From: an uncultured Bacteroidales bacterium
GTDB taxonomy: Bacteria; Bacteroidota; Bacteroidia; Bacteroidales; UBA4417
NCBI GenBank assembly: GCA_903917425.1
Contig: CAIXAQ010000001.1
Location: forward strand, 1 to 7,826
Length of the DNA stretch: 7,826 nt
Reading direction: 5' to 3'
Part shown: positions 7,353 through 7,826 of the stretch, piece after piece
How the letters are laid out: the number at the start of each line of letters is the position of its first letter
Numbering within the stretch: the first letter of the stretch is position 1
Translations under genes and position numbers: made by a program
The notes under the pieces: model-generated
What the model was told of the DNA's origin: nothing
Seen by the model: only the letters and a program-made list of their open reading frames with translations
The model's database searches: none

Positions 7353-7601
7353 ATGAAAATTAATTTATCAAATTATCAGTTTATCAGGCCGTTAGCTAAA
7401 ACCAGTAGAAAGATTTTTTCATTCTTCTTTATTACTCTGCTACTTTCTGTTTGTTCCTACCATGCCGATGCTCAACAATGGATGAGTTTTGGTAACTCTT
7501 TTGCTCCAACGATTGATAGCGCTTTTACTGTCAGTATTGCTGATATTACAGGAAGGCTTGTGTTTTCGGATGAACGAATACCAAATAAATTCGTAAACTA
7601 A
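7353..7601 (+). CDS. Small exported protein, signal peptide plus sorting-domain-like fragment
   Basis: 82 residues from the ATG at 7353; the frame is open back to 7281 but those codons precede the tandem -7 boxes. Residues about 19-39 are a signal peptide: basic KTSRK, hydrophobic core IFSFFFITLLLSVC, then HADA before QQW, a good signal peptidase I site near residue 40. The remaining 42 residues contain FTVSIADITGRLVFSDERI. This resembles the core of type IX secretion C-terminal sorting domains (pattern of the form v.i.DltGr.v), but the protein stops (KFVN) before the usual idvs.lp.GiY...v end. It may be a deletion derivative joining the two ends of a longer secreted protein, a truncated gene, or a genuine small exported protein. 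No catalytic motif is visible. The next gene starts 38 bases downstream on the same strand and also has a signal peptide, so they could be co-transcribed. Confidence 0.6.
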   Translation: MKINLSNYQFIRPLAKTSRKIFSFFFITLLLSVCSYHADAQQWMSFGNSFAPTIDSAFTVSIADITGRLVFSDERIPNKFVN

Positions 7602-7639
7602 GAATTAACAGATAATTGTAATACGTAAAGCACAAGACA

Positions 7640-7826
7640 ATGAAAACAAAAACATATAAATTGCTGCTACTAATACTACTGCATACAGTACTTTGCACAC
7701 AAAGTTACGGACAACTATTGGAATTTACGAGAGGTCATACCGGTGATGATCTCTATGTTTCTACAGCTACTGAAAATCCATATACTGGTCGAAACTTATT
7801 GTACTTAACTGCGAATGGAAATATCC
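7640..7826 (+). CDS. Exported protein, 5' end only (runs off the window)
   Basis: An open frame from the ATG at 7640 to the window edge gives 62 residues beginning MKTKTYKLLLLILLHTVL. Basic Lys residues 2, 4 and 7, a long Leu-rich core and CTQSYG before QLLEF form a clear signal peptide with a likely cleavage after G24. The cysteine is not in a lipobox. The mature start continues with FTRGHTGDDLYVSTATENPY and NLLYLTANGNI, a Thr/Asn/Gly/Tyr-rich stretch compatible with a surface or secreted beta-rich protein. I recognise no family from so short a piece. It follows the 82-residue exported protein by 38 bases without an obvious terminator or -7 element between them, so an operon is possible. In this phylum such proteins often end in a type IX sorting domain, but the end is outside the window. 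Confidence 0.7.
   Translation, partial: MKTKTYKLLLLILLHTVLCTQSYGQLLEFTRGHTGDDLYVSTATENPYTGRNLLYLTANGNI

Overview
The window looks like chromosomal DNA of a Bacteroidota (Bacteroidetes) bacterium, most likely of the Bacteroidales/Marinilabiliales type. The reasons are a GyrB of the short Bacteroidota form, an outer-membrane protein of the CBM9-like/DUF5916 family, a LytS/LytTR two-component pair, -7 elements of the TAnnTTTG type instead of -10 TATAAT boxes, and A/T-rich leaders without Shine-Dalgarno sequences. The genus call is inference; no rRNA gene is present.

Layout. (1) Positions 1-1891, minus strand: a two-component operon. A strong Bacteroidota promoter (TTTG-N20-TACCTTTG) lies just upstream of a four-TM histidine kinase, and the kinase overlaps by 26 bases a LytTR response regulator that runs off the left edge. 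(2) Positions 1828-2205: a 378-base divergent intergenic region holding the kinase promoter and a cluster of small inverted and direct repeats. (3) Positions 2206-4821, plus strand: an 871-residue outer-membrane protein with an N-terminal CBM9-like domain and a DUF5916 beta-barrel. (4) Positions 5017-7124, plus strand: gyrB with its own -7 element and a strong hairpin terminator. (5) Positions 7123-7826: an accessory tail. It has a frameshifted remnant of a minus-strand barrel-like protein, then two plus-strand genes for exported proteins. One is only 82 residues and resembles a signal peptide joined to a fragment of a type IX secretion sorting domain. The other begins at 7640 and runs off the right edge.

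How the genes fit together. Kinase and regulator form one signalling unit. The divergent DUF5916 gene is the natural first candidate for a target, because the only shared regulatory space is the region between them; no proof of control is visible. gyrB is a housekeeping gene insulated by its own promoter and terminator. The most unusual item is the kinase's periplasmic loop, built from three near-identical 27-base repeats that encode a Met/Pro motif. The tail after gyrB looks like a region of gene decay and turnover of secreted proteins. I did not find a clear novel multi-gene system; the leads are listed in the findings.
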